A DNA stretch of 64,000 nucleotides from Salinisphaera shabanensis E1L3A (GCF_000215955.2 NZ_AFNV02000006.1:1-64000); one strand, 5' to 3'; numbered from the stretch's first letter, positions 32,674 through 42,223 are shown. The notes: generated by a model not told the origin, from the sequence alone. A program made the numbers and translations.

Positions 32674-33303
32674 TCAAAGGGCTCCCGTGGGCGACGATGC
32701 CTGAAGTTCGTCTCGCGTTTTGCGCGCGTCCTTCAGGATGCGGACACCGCCGCGTAGGACGATGAAACCAACGACCAGACCGATAATGAGGTCGGGGTAA
32801 CGCGTGTCGAAGTAGTAGACAAGCGCGCCGCCGACAATGACGCCAACATTGGCGATCACATCGTTGGCCGAAAAGATCCAACTCGCGCGCATATGGACGC
32901 CGCCTTCCCGATGGCGGGCGATGATGAGCAAACACGTGATATTCGCGACAAGTGCCGCCAAGCCCATCGCTATCATGTAGGCGGGCTCGGGATCGCTGCC
33001 CATAACGGTCCGCCGGACCACTTCGCCCAAGGCGAACAAAGCGAGCAATATCTGCACAACGCCGCCAATGGAAGCCGCGCGCGCCTTGTGATGGACGGCG
33101 CGCCCCACCGCATACAGCCCGGCAGAATAAACCGCCGCATCGGCGAAGTTGTCGAGTGAATCGGCGATCAGCGCGGTGGAGCCGCCCAGCAAACCAATCC
33201 CGAATTCAGCCAGAAACATGACGCCATTGATCGCCAGCAGCCAGTAGAGCGCCTTTTGTTGGGCCTGGTCTTCGGCCTCGAATTCACAGCCGCAATCGGC
33301 CAT
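32674..33303 (-). CDS. Short cation diffusion facilitator exporter
   Basis: A 209-residue CDF protein of six helices without the cytoplasmic C-terminal domain. It opens with MADCGCEFE, a CxC motif. The metal site reads D-NFA-D in helix 2 (SLDNFADA) and D-VIA-N in helix 5 (NDVIANVG). Such short CDFs occur with lspA in lead, cadmium and zinc operons. A MerR-type promoter (33358-33388) lies upstream, and the PbrR/CadR-like regulator is at 35020. Confidence 0.88.
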   Translation of the reverse strand: MADCGCEFEAEDQAQQKALYWLLAINGVMFLAEFGIGLLGGSTALIADSLDNFADAAVYSAGLYAVGRAVHHKARAASIGGVVQILLALFALGEVVRRTVMGSDPEPAYMIAMGLAALVANITCLLIIARHREGGVHMRASWIFSANDVIANVGVIVGGALVYYFDTRYPDLIIGLVVGFIVLRGGVRILKDARKTRDELQASSPTGAL

Positions 33304-33357
33304 CGCGTGTTACCTCCACCGGCGCAATCGTGCACCGACTCTGTTGAACATATAGCG

Positions 33358-33388
33358 ACGATAAAACCTCTAGCAACTAAAGGGTCAA
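33358..33388 (-). promoter_or_regulatory. PbrR/CadR-type promoter of CDF-lspA
   Basis: Read leftward: TTGACC, a 19-bp spacer containing the dyad CTTTAG-TTG-CTAGAG, then TATCGT. Nearly the same elements occur at 34976-35006 ahead of lnt, pointing to shared control by the regulator at 35020. Confidence 0.7.
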
Positions 33389-33392
33389 GCAG

Positions 33393-34931
33393 TCAGCGCG
33401 AAGAATCCCTTTGCCTTTTCCCTGCCCAAACGAGCATGCTCAGCGCGATCCCAATGAAAGCCAGTACCGGCTTGTCCCGCCAGCGGACGTAGGGCGTGGT
33501 CCCCGTGCGCGGTGTAACCTCTGCCGGCAAAACAGTCGACTCGAACTGTGGCGCGCGGGCCAGCGCTTGACCGTTGTGGTCGATCATGGCCGTGAGGCCG
33601 GTGTTGGTTGAACGTAAGAGCGGACGCCCAGTCTCAATGGCGCGCATTTGCGCAATTTGCAGATGTTGATGCGGCCCGAGGGAATCCCCGAACCAGGCGT
33701 CGTTACTCAGGTTGACCAACAACTGCGCGGCCGGGAGCAGGTCGGCGACTTCAGCGCCGAACGCCACATCAAAGCAAATCAATGCACCGATGGGCACGCC
33801 GGAGGCATATAGCAGTCGCGGTCGCTGGCCTGCACTGAAGTCTTCTACCGGCGCGCCCAGGATATTGAGCCATGGGCCGACGAGTCCGCGCAGTGGGACG
33901 TATTCACCGAAGGGCACCAGATGGCGCTTGTAATAGAACCGACGCGGACGAGCCAAACTGACGGCGGCATTGTATGCCTGGCCTTGGTCGGTGCGCACGG
34001 GAATCCCGAGTATCAGGGTCGATCCGCGTGCGCCGAGGCGTGTTTGGAATCGGTCTAAATATTCAGAGGCTTGACCGAACCACGCCGGCACGGCGGTTTC
34101 CGGCCAGACGATAAGGTCGGTTCCCGCGTAGGGTTGGGTAAGCGCTCGATAGCGCCTCAAGGTGAACGCGAGCGCCTCCGGCTTCCACTTCCTGTCTTGT
34201 TTCATATTCCCCTGCACAAGCGCGACGGACAGGGGTTTGGCGACCGGCTCGGTCCATTCACGATCAAGCAGTGATGTGCCGAGCAATAGCGCCACCAGTG
34301 CGCCGCTTGTGATTGCCAGGCGCCACAAGCTGAAACGAAGCATCGTCCACGCCAGAGCACCTGCCATCACGGCCACAACAAAGCTCACGCCCAGCACGCC
34401 AAACACCGGTGCGATTGCGGCAAGCGGTGTGCCGATCTGGCTGTAACCTAGAAAAAGCCAAGGAAAGCCGGTCAGGAACCAGAGCCGGACCCATTCGCTC
34501 AATACCCATGCCGCCGGCAATCCAAGCCACAGTGCGAAACCACCCGTCCGCGAGCATAAGGTGCGCACGAGAAATATCGCTGACCACGGGAACAAGGCCA
34601 ACAAGGCCACAAAGGCCGCAGTGAGGAACATGGCAAGCGCAGGCCCGCTGCCGTAGCGACTGATGCTGATAAACACCCAGGACACGCCTACGCCGAAGTA
34701 ACCCAGGCCGAAGAAATAGCTCGTCCAGAGCGCTTGGCGTTTCGGTAGATGGGCGGCCAGTAGGAATAGAGCAGCCGGCGACAGCACGGCGAGCCAATAC
34801 CAACCCAACGGCGCGAAAGCTAGCGGCAGAAGCGCGCCAGCAAGCAAAGCCACGCTATAGACCGCGAGCAGGCCCGGGAATACTGTTATGTTGCGCGCCG
34901 GCACGCGGTTGATCAATGCTTGCTTGCACAC
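33393..34931 (-). CDS. lnt: Apolipoprotein N-acyltransferase (cluster copy)
   Basis: A 512-residue protein with six or seven N-terminal helices, a nitrilase-type catalytic domain (about residues 230-470) and a C-terminal helix. The Glu-Lys-Cys triad is visible in WPETAVP, YKRHLVPFGEY and LICFDVAF. It adds the third acyl chain to lipoproteins at the inner membrane. It begins with GTG. Placement in a metal cluster beside lspA and a CDF exporter, behind its own MerR-type promoter, is unusual and suggests metal-induced lipoprotein maturation. Confidence 0.9.
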   Translation of the reverse strand: MCKQALINRVPARNITVFPGLLAVYSVALLAGALLPLAFAPLGWYWLAVLSPAALFLLAAHLPKRQALWTSYFFGLGYFGVGVSWVFISISRYGSGPALAMFLTAAFVALLALFPWSAIFLVRTLCSRTGGFALWLGLPAAWVLSEWVRLWFLTGFPWLFLGYSQIGTPLAAIAPVFGVLGVSFVVAVMAGALAWTMLRFSLWRLAITSGALVALLLGTSLLDREWTEPVAKPLSVALVQGNMKQDRKWKPEALAFTLRRYRALTQPYAGTDLIVWPETAVPAWFGQASEYLDRFQTRLGARGSTLILGIPVRTDQGQAYNAAVSLARPRRFYYKRHLVPFGEYVPLRGLVGPWLNILGAPVEDFSAGQRPRLLYASGVPIGALICFDVAFGAEVADLLPAAQLLVNLSNDAWFGDSLGPHQHLQIAQMRAIETGRPLLRSTNTGLTAMIDHNGQALARAPQFESTVLPAEVTPRTGTTPYVRWRDKPVLAFIGIALSMLVWAGKRQRDSSR

Positions 34932-34975
34932 ACGATATTCCTACGCTTGAGTTGCCAGCGGGCGATAGGAGCGCC

Positions 34976-35006
34976 ACGATAAATCCTCGAGTTGCTAGAG
35001 CTTCAA
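34976..35006 (-). promoter_or_regulatory. PbrR/CadR-type promoter of lnt
   Basis: Read leftward: TTGAAG, a 19-bp spacer holding CTCTAG-CAA-CTCGAG, then TATCGT. It lies between lnt and the divergent regulator gene, whose start is 14 bp to the right, so the same operator could repress the regulator. Confidence 0.65.
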
Positions 35007-35019
35007 GCACGAGGTATTC

Positions 35020-35427
35020 ATGACGCAATCCGATCTGCGTATTGGCGATCTCGCCCGACGCACGGGCGTAGGCGTGGCCACGATCCGCTACTATGGCGAT
35101 GTAGGTCTGCTACCGGAAGCGGGCCGCAGTGAGGGGGGTCAGCGCTATTACGATACATCTCACCTTGAACGGCTCATATTCATCAAACGTTGCCGGGAAC
35201 TGGGTTTCAGCCAAGACGATGTACGCACGCTCCTGACACATGCCGATCAGAGTGAGGCTTCCTGTGAAGACGTCGCTCGACTCGCAGAAAAGCATCTTGA
35301 AGCCGTGCGTGACAAGCTTGCGACCTTGCAAGCTTTGGAAAACTCACTGGACGATATGATCCATGCCTGCCATGGGGGGCGGATCGAAGATTGCCGCATC
35401 GTCAAGGCCCTGGCGAATAACCACTAG
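35020..35427 (+). CDS. MerR-family regulator, PbrR/CadR/ZntR-like
   Basis: A 135-residue regulator with an N-terminal winged helix (RIGDLARRTGVGVATIRYY), a long dimer helix and three cysteines at metal positions: C82 (ASCEDV), C117 (HACHGG) and C125 (EDCRIV). Three cysteines in this spacing mark divalent sensors of Pb, Cd, Zn or Hg. It is divergent from lnt and probably controls the promoters at 34976 and 33358, activating lnt, the CDF exporter and lspA. Which metal it senses cannot be told. Confidence 0.85.
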   Translation: MTQSDLRIGDLARRTGVGVATIRYYGDVGLLPEAGRSEGGQRYYDTSHLERLIFIKRCRELGFSQDDVRTLLTHADQSEASCEDVARLAEKHLEAVRDKLATLQALENSLDDMIHACHGGRIEDCRIVKALANNH

Positions 35428-35662
35428 CGTTGCCGATACGCTGCGGACAAGCGTCGCAGTTAGCGTACGATTTTTCCGTTTCGTGAGATGACCCCGTCAA
35501 CGTCAAATGGGCTTTTCGCGCTGTCACGATGGTGCCAACATCTCTATCGTTATCAATCTCAGCTTCGTTTTTAACGCCGACGAGTAGGAATCCCGGCGAC
35601 AATGCGCCGATACTCGTTACACTCGCCATCCACCGCCGACGGGTGTGGTCGCTCTCGTTCAT
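35402..35662 (-). pseudogene. Probable 5' remnant of a multicopper oxidase gene
   Basis: An 86-codon frame starts MNESDHTRRRWMASVTSIGA, a Tat-like signal resembling that of the oxidase at 30149, but no copper-binding domain follows and it ends in an unrelated Cys/Pro tail. It lies downstream of a Met-peptide remnant (35717-35955), the same order as the intact pair at 31989-30149. It overlaps the end of the regulator gene on the other strand. A relic is the best reading; a small Tat-exported protein is possible. Confidence 0.45.
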
Positions 35663-35716
35663 GGCGAATATTGACGGGCCATCGACGATCGGTAGTTTCC
35701 GGCCCCCATGACCGGT

Positions 35717-35955
35717 CTAGCTGCGCAGATACTTGACGAGCGCCACGATGGCAAGCACCAGCACGACGAGGACAAGAAGCGCGAATAGCATGCAGGCGAA
35801 CATCATCGGCCGCCCATCATCATGCCGCCGTTCATCATTCCTCCGTCCATCATGCCGCCCTCGCCCATCCGGCCGGGCCCGGCTTGCTCCGCGGCGTTGG
35901 CGATGCCGGCGAACGCGGCGAAGAGAGTGAGGTAGATGCTTTCAAGTATTTTCAT
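35717..35955 (-). pseudogene. Frameshifted Met-rich peptide gene
   Basis: Reading starts MKILESIYLTLFAAFAGIAN, continues through GPGRMGEGGMMDGG to GGMMMGGR and stops; a second frame then gives MMFACMLFALLVLVV and the family end VKYLRS. One C is missing (GGCCGATGATG where the intact gene at 31753 has GGCCCGATGATG). The length of 239 nt is one short of a full frame. Mature Met motifs are kept, so the loss is recent or an assembly error. Confidence 0.75.
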
Positions 35956-36091
35956 GGTCTTGCTCCTTAGCGTGGTTGAAACGAGGTCCTCGATTTGTGG
36001 AAGCTACGGATGCCGCGGCCTGGCGCTGTGCCCAGGGTCTGTGACCCGCCGTTCTATCCGGCACGCGAGTCTCTGTATTGATCGGCGGCGA

Positions 36092-39000
36092 TCAAGCGTC
36101 ACGATGTCCTCCGGGTCTGGTTGTGCCCGACTCCGTGTCGGCCTCCCGCGACAAACCGCGTCCCCGCCAGAACGAGAAAATCACAGGGAACACGATCAGC
36201 ACCATGACCAGCGCCGAAGCCACGCCGCCGAGCATGGGCGCGGCAATGCGCTTCATCATCTCAGCGCCCGAGCCGTGGCTGAGCATGATGGGGATCAGCC
36301 CCATGAACAGGGCCAGGCCTGTCATCAACATTGGCCGGATGCGGTGGGTAGCGCCGACTTCGATGGCCGCGATCAGGTCCGTGTGGCTGTGGATCAGTCC
36401 TTCGTTGCGGTAGCGCAGCCAGGACAAATCCAGATACACCATCATGAGCAGGCCCAGCTCCACGGCCAGGCCGGAGACTGCGATAATGCCCACGGCGACT
36501 GCTACGGACAGCTTGTAGCCCAGCGCCCACAGCAGCCAGATGCTGCCGACCAGCGAAAACGGCAGGCTGAGCATGATGATCGCGGTCTCGACCAGCGAGC
36601 CCCGATGCATGAACAGCATGAAGAAGATCAGACCGATGGTCAGCGGCACCAGGATTTGCAGGCGTGCCGCGGCCCGTTGGTAGTACTTGAACTTGCCGGC
36701 CCACTCCAGGCGATAGCCGGGCGGGATGTCGACCTGGTCCGCGACCACCTGTTTGGCCTTGGCCACATAGTCGACGATGCCGATTTCGGATTTGACATCC
36801 ACGTTCACGTAGCCGGCGAGCTGGCCGTTTTCGTCGCGGATGCTCGGCGGCCCGGTGGTGAACTCGATGTCGGCCACCTGGGAGATCGGGATCTGGGCAC
36901 CGTCGGCGGTGGTGACCAATGTGCGCTTGAGCGACTGGATGTCATCCCGAAAGCCACGCGCGTAGCGCACGAGGATGTCGTAGCGCTCGCGGCCCTCGAC
37001 CGTCTGCGACACCGCACGGCCGCCCATGGCGGCGACGATCACGTCCTGGACGTCGCCGACGTTGAGCCCGTAGCGGGCGGCCGCCGCCCGATCCACGATG
37101 AAGTCCAGGAAGTAGCCGCCGGTGGTGCGCTCCGCAAAGGCGCTGCGCGTGTACTGTGCGGTCCGTGGGTCTTCCTGCAGGGCCTGCTCGATGGCGATGC
37201 CGGTGGATTCGATCTTCTTCAGATCCGGGCCGAGCACCTTGATGCCCAGCGAGGAGCGGATGCCGGTGGCCAGCATCTCGGTGCGGGTCTGGATCGGCAT
37301 CCACCAGATATTGGGCATGCCGGCGAAGTCCATCGCCTGGTCCATCTCCTGGATCAGCTTGTCCCAGGTCATGCCCTCGCGCCACCGGTCCTTGGGCTCG
37401 AGCATGATGTTGATCTCGAACATGTTCAGCGGGGCCGGGTCGGTGGCCGTGGAGGCGCGCCCGACCTTGCCGAACACACGCTTGACCTCGGGGAATTCCT
37501 TCAACCGGCGGTCCATGGTCTGAATCGTTTGATTGGCCTGCTCGATGGACATGCCGGGCAGGGCGGTGGGCATGTACAGGATCGAGCCCTCGTTGAGCGG
37601 CGGCATGAACTCGCTGCCGAGCTGCTGATACACCGGCACTGTGGCCACCAGGGCCGCCGCGGCCAGGCCGATGACGAGCCAACGGGCATGGACCGCGGCC
37701 CGAACCACCGGCATGTAGGCCCGCTGCAGGCCACGGTTCAGTCGGCTCTTGTCGCCGCGGATCTTGCCGCGAATCAGCAGCACGGCCAGGGCCGGCACCA
37801 GCGTGACCGACAGCAGCGCGGCGAAGAACATGGAATAGGTCTTGGTATAGGCCAGCGGTTTGAACAGACGCCCTTCGCTGCCTTCCAGGGCAAACACCGG
37901 CAGGAACGACACCGCGATGATCAGCAGCGAGAAGAAGATGGACGGTCCCACCTCCTGCATGCCTTCGATGATCACCGCCGTGCGCGATTTGGCGAGCTCT
38001 TCGGGCGGCGCTTCGCCAGACTGCCAGGCGGCCAACCGCTTGTGGATGTTGTCGATGATGACGATAGCGGCGTCCACCATGGCGCCGATGGCCACGGCGA
38101 TGCCCCCCAGCGACATGATGTTGGCGGTCAGGCCCTGGTAGTACATCGGGATGAAGGCCAGCAGCACCGCAATCGGCAGGGTGATCACGGCCACCAGCGC
38201 CGAGCGCAGGTGCAGCAGGAACACCAGGAGCACCACGGAGACGATGAGCATCTCCTCGGTCAGAATCCGCTTGAGCGTGTCGATGGCACGCTCGATCAGC
38301 GAGGAGCGGTCGTAGACGGGCACGATCTCCACGCCCTCGGGCAGCGAGGCCCGGACCTCGTCCAGGCGCTGCTTGACGCGGTCGATCACGTCCAGCGCGT
38401 TCTCGCCGTAGCGCATCACCACGGTGCCGCCTACGGTCAGGCCGTCGCCGTTGAGGTCGGCCTGGCCGCGGCGCATGGCCGGCCCGAGGTGGATGTCGGC
38501 GACCTGGTCCAGGGTGACGGGTGTGCCGCCGGGCCCGGTGCCCAGCACGACATGCTTCAAATCATCGACGGATTTCACGTAGCCGCGGCCCCGGATGAAG
38601 TGCTCGTGGCCGGAGACCTCCAGCACCCGGCCGCCGACATCGTTGTTGGACTCGCGCACCGCCTCGATCACCTGGTCCAGCGAGAAGCCTTGAGACGCCA
38701 GCTTGTTGGGGTCGACGTTGACCTGATATTCCTTCTCGTAGCCGCCGACCGAGGCCACCTCGGCGACGCCGTCGACCGCCTCCAGGGCATAGCGGATGTT
38801 GAAGTCCTGGATGCTGCGCAGCTCGGCCAGATTCTGGTTACCGGATGTATCCTTCAAGGCATACTGGTATACCCAGCCGACGCCGGTGGCGTCCGGGCCC
38901 AGGGTGGGATTGACGCCCTCCGGCAGGTCCTTGCTCGCCGAGTTGAGGTATTCCAGTACTCGCGAACGCGCCCAGTAGATGTCGGTTCCGCCCTCGAAGA

Positions 39001-39328
39001 CTACGTAGACGAACGACAGGCCCATGAAGCTCTGGCCGCGGACCGATTCAACGTTGGGCGCGGCGAGCATGGAGGTGACCAGCGGATAGGTGATCTGGTC
39101 CTCGACCAGGTCCGGGCTGCGGCCGGGCCAGTCCGTGAACACGATCACTTGCACAGGGGACAGATCGGGGATCGCGTCCAGCGGCGCGCCGTCCAGCGAG
39201 CGCCAGCCCCAGGCTGTGGCCGCGGCTACCACGATCAGGGTGAGTAGCCAGTTACGCGCGCAGTACGCGATCAGCCGCTGGATCCAGTCCGGCCGGTCGC
39301 CGGCGCCGTGCATTTTTTCGCTCACCAT
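36092..39328 (-). CDS. cusA: Copper/silver RND efflux pump, CusA type
   Basis: A 1078-residue heavy-metal RND transporter with twelve helices and two large periplasmic loops. The helix-4 segment AIGAMVDAAIVIIDNIHKRL and N-terminal YPLVTSMLAAPNVESVRGQS fit the Cu(I)/Ag(I) (HME-4) subgroup rather than CzcA. It exports Cu(I)/Ag(I) from periplasm and cytoplasm by proton antiport with CusB and CusC. It overlaps cusB by 7 bp and is the last gene of the operon. Confidence 0.95.
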   Translation of the reverse strand: MVSEKMHGAGDRPDWIQRLIAYCARNWLLTLIVVAAATAWGWRSLDGAPLDAIPDLSPVQVIVFTDWPGRSPDLVEDQITYPLVTSMLAAPNVESVRGQSFMGLSFVYVVFEGGTDIYWARSRVLEYLNSASKDLPEGVNPTLGPDATGVGWVYQYALKDTSGNQNLAELRSIQDFNIRYALEAVDGVAEVASVGGYEKEYQVNVDPNKLASQGFSLDQVIEAVRESNNDVGGRVLEVSGHEHFIRGRGYVKSVDDLKHVVLGTGPGGTPVTLDQVADIHLGPAMRRGQADLNGDGLTVGGTVVMRYGENALDVIDRVKQRLDEVRASLPEGVEIVPVYDRSSLIERAIDTLKRILTEEMLIVSVVLLVFLLHLRSALVAVITLPIAVLLAFIPMYYQGLTANIMSLGGIAVAIGAMVDAAIVIIDNIHKRLAAWQSGEAPPEELAKSRTAVIIEGMQEVGPSIFFSLLIIAVSFLPVFALEGSEGRLFKPLAYTKTYSMFFAALLSVTLVPALAVLLIRGKIRGDKSRLNRGLQRAYMPVVRAAVHARWLVIGLAAAALVATVPVYQQLGSEFMPPLNEGSILYMPTALPGMSIEQANQTIQTMDRRLKEFPEVKRVFGKVGRASTATDPAPLNMFEINIMLEPKDRWREGMTWDKLIQEMDQAMDFAGMPNIWWMPIQTRTEMLATGIRSSLGIKVLGPDLKKIESTGIAIEQALQEDPRTAQYTRSAFAERTTGGYFLDFIVDRAAAARYGLNVGDVQDVIVAAMGGRAVSQTVEGRERYDILVRYARGFRDDIQSLKRTLVTTADGAQIPISQVADIEFTTGPPSIRDENGQLAGYVNVDVKSEIGIVDYVAKAKQVVADQVDIPPGYRLEWAGKFKYYQRAAARLQILVPLTIGLIFFMLFMHRGSLVETAIIMLSLPFSLVGSIWLLWALGYKLSVAVAVGIIAVSGLAVELGLLMMVYLDLSWLRYRNEGLIHSHTDLIAAIEVGATHRIRPMLMTGLALFMGLIPIMLSHGSGAEMMKRIAAPMLGGVASALVMVLIVFPVIFSFWRGRGLSREADTESGTTRPGGHRDA

Positions 39329-40839
39329 TGCTTGATCCCCGTCTTCAGGCGTGTTTCGGCGTCGATCAGGAAGTTACCGGAGGTCACGACCGTCTCGCCG
39401 GCCTCCAGCCCGGAGGTGACTTCGATGTAGTCCTCGTTGCGCTGGCCGGTCTCGATGTAGCGCGGCTGCAGGCGGCCGTCGCCAAGGTCCACGAACACCA
39501 CGCGCGCGTCGCCGGAGAACAGGACCGCCGACTCGGGTACAGACAGACGCTTCCCGAGATCGGCCTGCAGCTCGACCTCGGCGTACATGTTTGGCTTGAG
39601 CCGCCCGTCCGGGTTGGGCAACGACAGGCGGATCTGGCCGGTGCGAGTCTGCCCCTGGAAGTAGGGGTAGACGTAGTCGACCTCGGCCTCGTAGTGGGCG
39701 TCGGGCAGATAGGGCAGGGTGACCTCGGCGGTCATGCCCGCATCGATCAGCGGCAGCTCGCTGTCGTAGACCTGGGCATCGATCCAGACCGTGGACAGAT
39801 CGGCAATGCGCATCAAGATCTGGCCTTTCTTGACGGCCGAGCCCTCGACCACGTTCTTCTCTACCACTGTGCCGGTCGCCGGCGCATGGATCGGCAGGTA
39901 CTTGATCGGCTCACCGCGCCGCTCGATCGCGCGCACCTGCGCCGGGGCGATATCCCACAGCATCAACCGCTGGCGGGCGGCCTGAACCAGGCTGTCGTCC
40001 GGGCCGCGGCGGGACAGCCGCTGCAGGGTCTGCAGATACTCCTGCTGGGCCGAGAACAACTCGGGGCTATAGATGCCGAACAGCATCTGGCCGCGCTCGA
40101 CCGGCGCGCCGACGTAGTCGATCTTCAGGTTGCCGACCCAGCCGTCGTACTTGAGCGTGACATCACTCAACTCGGTTTCGTCGTAGACCACCTCGCCCAC
40201 GGCGCGAATCTCGCGCACCAGCTGGCGACGTTCGACTTTGCCGGTCTCGAGGCCGATGAGCTGCCGCCGGCGGTTATCGAGGTTGATCGTGGGCATGTCC
40301 GAAGCTGCGTCGGCGACTTGCCCGCCTGAATCCATTTCCCCCTTGGCTCCGCCGCCGAGGCGACGGCCGCCGGTGGCGAGCTGTAAGCCCTGTCGACCGG
40401 TCGCCAGGTCGAAGCTGATCCGGGTTTTGCCGAGGCCGGCCTTCTTGATCTGCAGGGTTAGCGGCCAGGCACCACTCATTTTCAGGTTGAACGGACCCGC
40501 GTAGCGCCCCGGCTCGGTCTCTTCGAGCTCGGCTGGGGCCTGCATGGCCGCCATGCCCCCCATCGCCGGCATGGTGGCCACCGCCTTGATGCTGGCACCG
40601 GAGACTGGATTGCCGTCGCTGTCTTCTAGCCGGATGGCCAGCCGGTTTTTACCGACCACCGGCGTTTCGGGGGAGACCGCAATTGCGAGTCGAAACGGTC
40701 CCGATTGGTAGGTCGGGGCCTGGGCCAGGGATGCCGGGCCGGCGTCGGCGCCACCCGCGTCGCGCAACAGCAGCCAGCCGCCGATGCCGGCCGCCGCCAG
40801 GATCGCGATCAGGGCGCTGATCACTAATCTCTTATTCAT
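39322..40839 (-). CDS. cusB: RND periplasmic adaptor CusB with N-terminal FixH/YtkA-like domain
   Basis: A 505-residue membrane-fusion protein. After an N-terminal helix (residues 4-26) residues 45-145 form a YtkA/FixH-like beta-sandwich with the Met cluster MPAMGGMAAM; the usual adaptor follows (barrel-sandwich with YDGWVGNLKIDYVGAPVERG, helical hairpin with SAQQEYLQTLQRL, and distal beta-barrel). It links CusA to CusC and delivers Cu(I). The extra domain may hold copper before transfer. It overlaps cusC by 8 bp. Confidence 0.92.
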   Translation of the reverse strand: MNKRLVISALIAILAAAGIGGWLLLRDAGGADAGPASLAQAPTYQSGPFRLAIAVSPETPVVGKNRLAIRLEDSDGNPVSGASIKAVATMPAMGGMAAMQAPAELEETEPGRYAGPFNLKMSGAWPLTLQIKKAGLGKTRISFDLATGRQGLQLATGGRRLGGGAKGEMDSGGQVADAASDMPTINLDNRRRQLIGLETGKVERRQLVREIRAVGEVVYDETELSDVTLKYDGWVGNLKIDYVGAPVERGQMLFGIYSPELFSAQQEYLQTLQRLSRRGPDDSLVQAARQRLMLWDIAPAQVRAIERRGEPIKYLPIHAPATGTVVEKNVVEGSAVKKGQILMRIADLSTVWIDAQVYDSELPLIDAGMTAEVTLPYLPDAHYEAEVDYVYPYFQGQTRTGQIRLSLPNPDGRLKPNMYAEVELQADLGKRLSVPESAVLFSGDARVVFVDLGDGRLQPRYIETGQRNEDYIEVTSGLEAGETVVTSGNFLIDAETRLKTGIKQW

Positions 40840-42223
40840 GCATAAACTCCTCGGAATTCATGGCGGCCGGCACCGTGATGCCTGTCAGCTCGCCGCCGCT
40901 CCAGCGCCTCAATTCAGCCAGCGCGGTGAAGTAGTCCGCGCGGGCGCTTTCCAGTTCCAGTTCCGCGTTGAGCTTGCGTTGCTCGGCGGTAATCACATCC
41001 AGGAACGCGCCACCGCCGGCGCCGTATTCGGATCGGGCGGCGCCCAGGTTTTCCAGCGTGCGCGGGATCAGCTCGTTCTCGTACAAGGCGATGGCGTGCT
41101 TGGCTTCCTCCACCGCGGCGTGGGCCTGTTCCAATTGGCTCAGCAGCGTGGTCCGGCGGTCTGCCAGCTCGTATTCCGTGCGCATGGTCTCGGCTTTGGC
41201 CTCGTCGAGGCGAGCGCGGTATTTGCTGCGGTCCAGCGGGAGGCTGATACCGACACCGGCGATCCAGCGTTTCTCGCCGGCGTCCCACAGGCTGTTATAG
41301 CCGCCGAAGACCTTGAAGTCGGGATAGAACGCTTTTCTGGCCAGCGCTTCGCGGTCCTCATCGGCGGCAATGCGCTTTTGGATTTGCGCCAGTTCGGGAT
41401 GACTGGACAGGGCGCTGCGGCGTAAGCGGCTATAGGGCGGCAAGCTTCCGGGGAGGGGCAACCCTGCCGGCCCGGCAACGGGCGCGGTGGCCTTTCGATT
41501 GAGCAGGTTGTTGATTTTGGCCCGCACGCTGCGCTTGATGCGTCGCAGCTTGATGGCCTGGTGTTTCAGGCGCTGGAGTTCAACCTCGGCCTGCAACACA
41601 TCCTGCTGGCCGGTCAATCCCGCAGCGTAGCGATTTTCCGCTATCCGGCGCAGCTCATCCACCAAGTCTTGATTGGCGACATTGATCTCCAGCGCCTGGT
41701 GTACGTAATACCATTCGGCATAAGCCGAGCGGGTGGCCGAGGCTAGGCGCAGCCGCACCGCCGCGACGTTATCGTCGGCCGCGAGCGCTTCTTTACGCGC
41801 AGCGTCCGCGCGCAGACCCAAGGTGCCGGGCCAGGGAAAATCCTGGCTGACCTCGAAACGAATATTGGTACTGCGCTCACGTCCGGACGGCGTTTCAAAG
41901 CCGCCAATGGTCTCCGGCGCCACCGCACCCGAAAGTTGCGGGTCAGGCAGCGCCCCGGCGGGTTCGATACGCGCTTCGGCGGCGTCGACCGCCGAGCGCA
42001 TCGCGGCCAGACCGGCGTTGCGATCGAGAACCGACGCGACCAGCGTGTCGGGTTCGAGGCGCGCCGAGTCATACGCGGTGTCTTGCGCCAGCGCCTGCGT
42101 GGCGGGCAACAGGACGGCGGCCAGCAGCACGCCGACGCAGGCGATTTCTTGTATTGTCGCGAACGCCCACTCGCGGGCGCCGCCATGCGCGCGCCGATAG
42201 CGCGTGAATATGCCAGGGGACAT
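40832..42223 (-). CDS. cusC: TolC-family outer-membrane channel CusC
   Basis: A 463-residue outer-membrane efflux protein with a long signal segment (to about residue 46, QALAQ) and two OEP repeats rich in Ala/Glu/Leu coiled coil. It forms the exit duct of the CusCBA pump. No lipobox cysteine follows the signal, unlike E. coli CusC. First pump gene of the operon, 64 bp after the Cys-rich leader gene. Confidence 0.9.
   Translation of the reverse strand: MSPGIFTRYRRAHGGAREWAFATIQEIACVGVLLAAVLLPATQALAQDTAYDSARLEPDTLVASVLDRNAGLAAMRSAVDAAEARIEPAGALPDPQLSGAVAPETIGGFETPSGRERSTNIRFEVSQDFPWPGTLGLRADAARKEALAADDNVAAVRLRLASATRSAYAEWYYVHQALEINVANQDLVDELRRIAENRYAAGLTGQQDVLQAEVELQRLKHQAIKLRRIKRSVRAKINNLLNRKATAPVAGPAGLPLPGSLPPYSRLRRSALSSHPELAQIQKRIAADEDREALARKAFYPDFKVFGGYNSLWDAGEKRWIAGVGISLPLDRSKYRARLDEAKAETMRTEYELADRRTTLLSQLEQAHAAVEEAKHAIALYENELIPRTLENLGAARSEYGAGGGAFLDVITAEQRKLNAELELESARADYFTALAELRRWSGGELTGITVPAAMNSEEFMHE

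Noticed and set aside
35936-39247. An open frame of 1103 codons on the plus strand opposite cusA
   Set aside because: Low-complexity His/Asp/Arg/Gln protein with no domain, exactly antisense to a full RND gene; typical of high-GC shadow frames.
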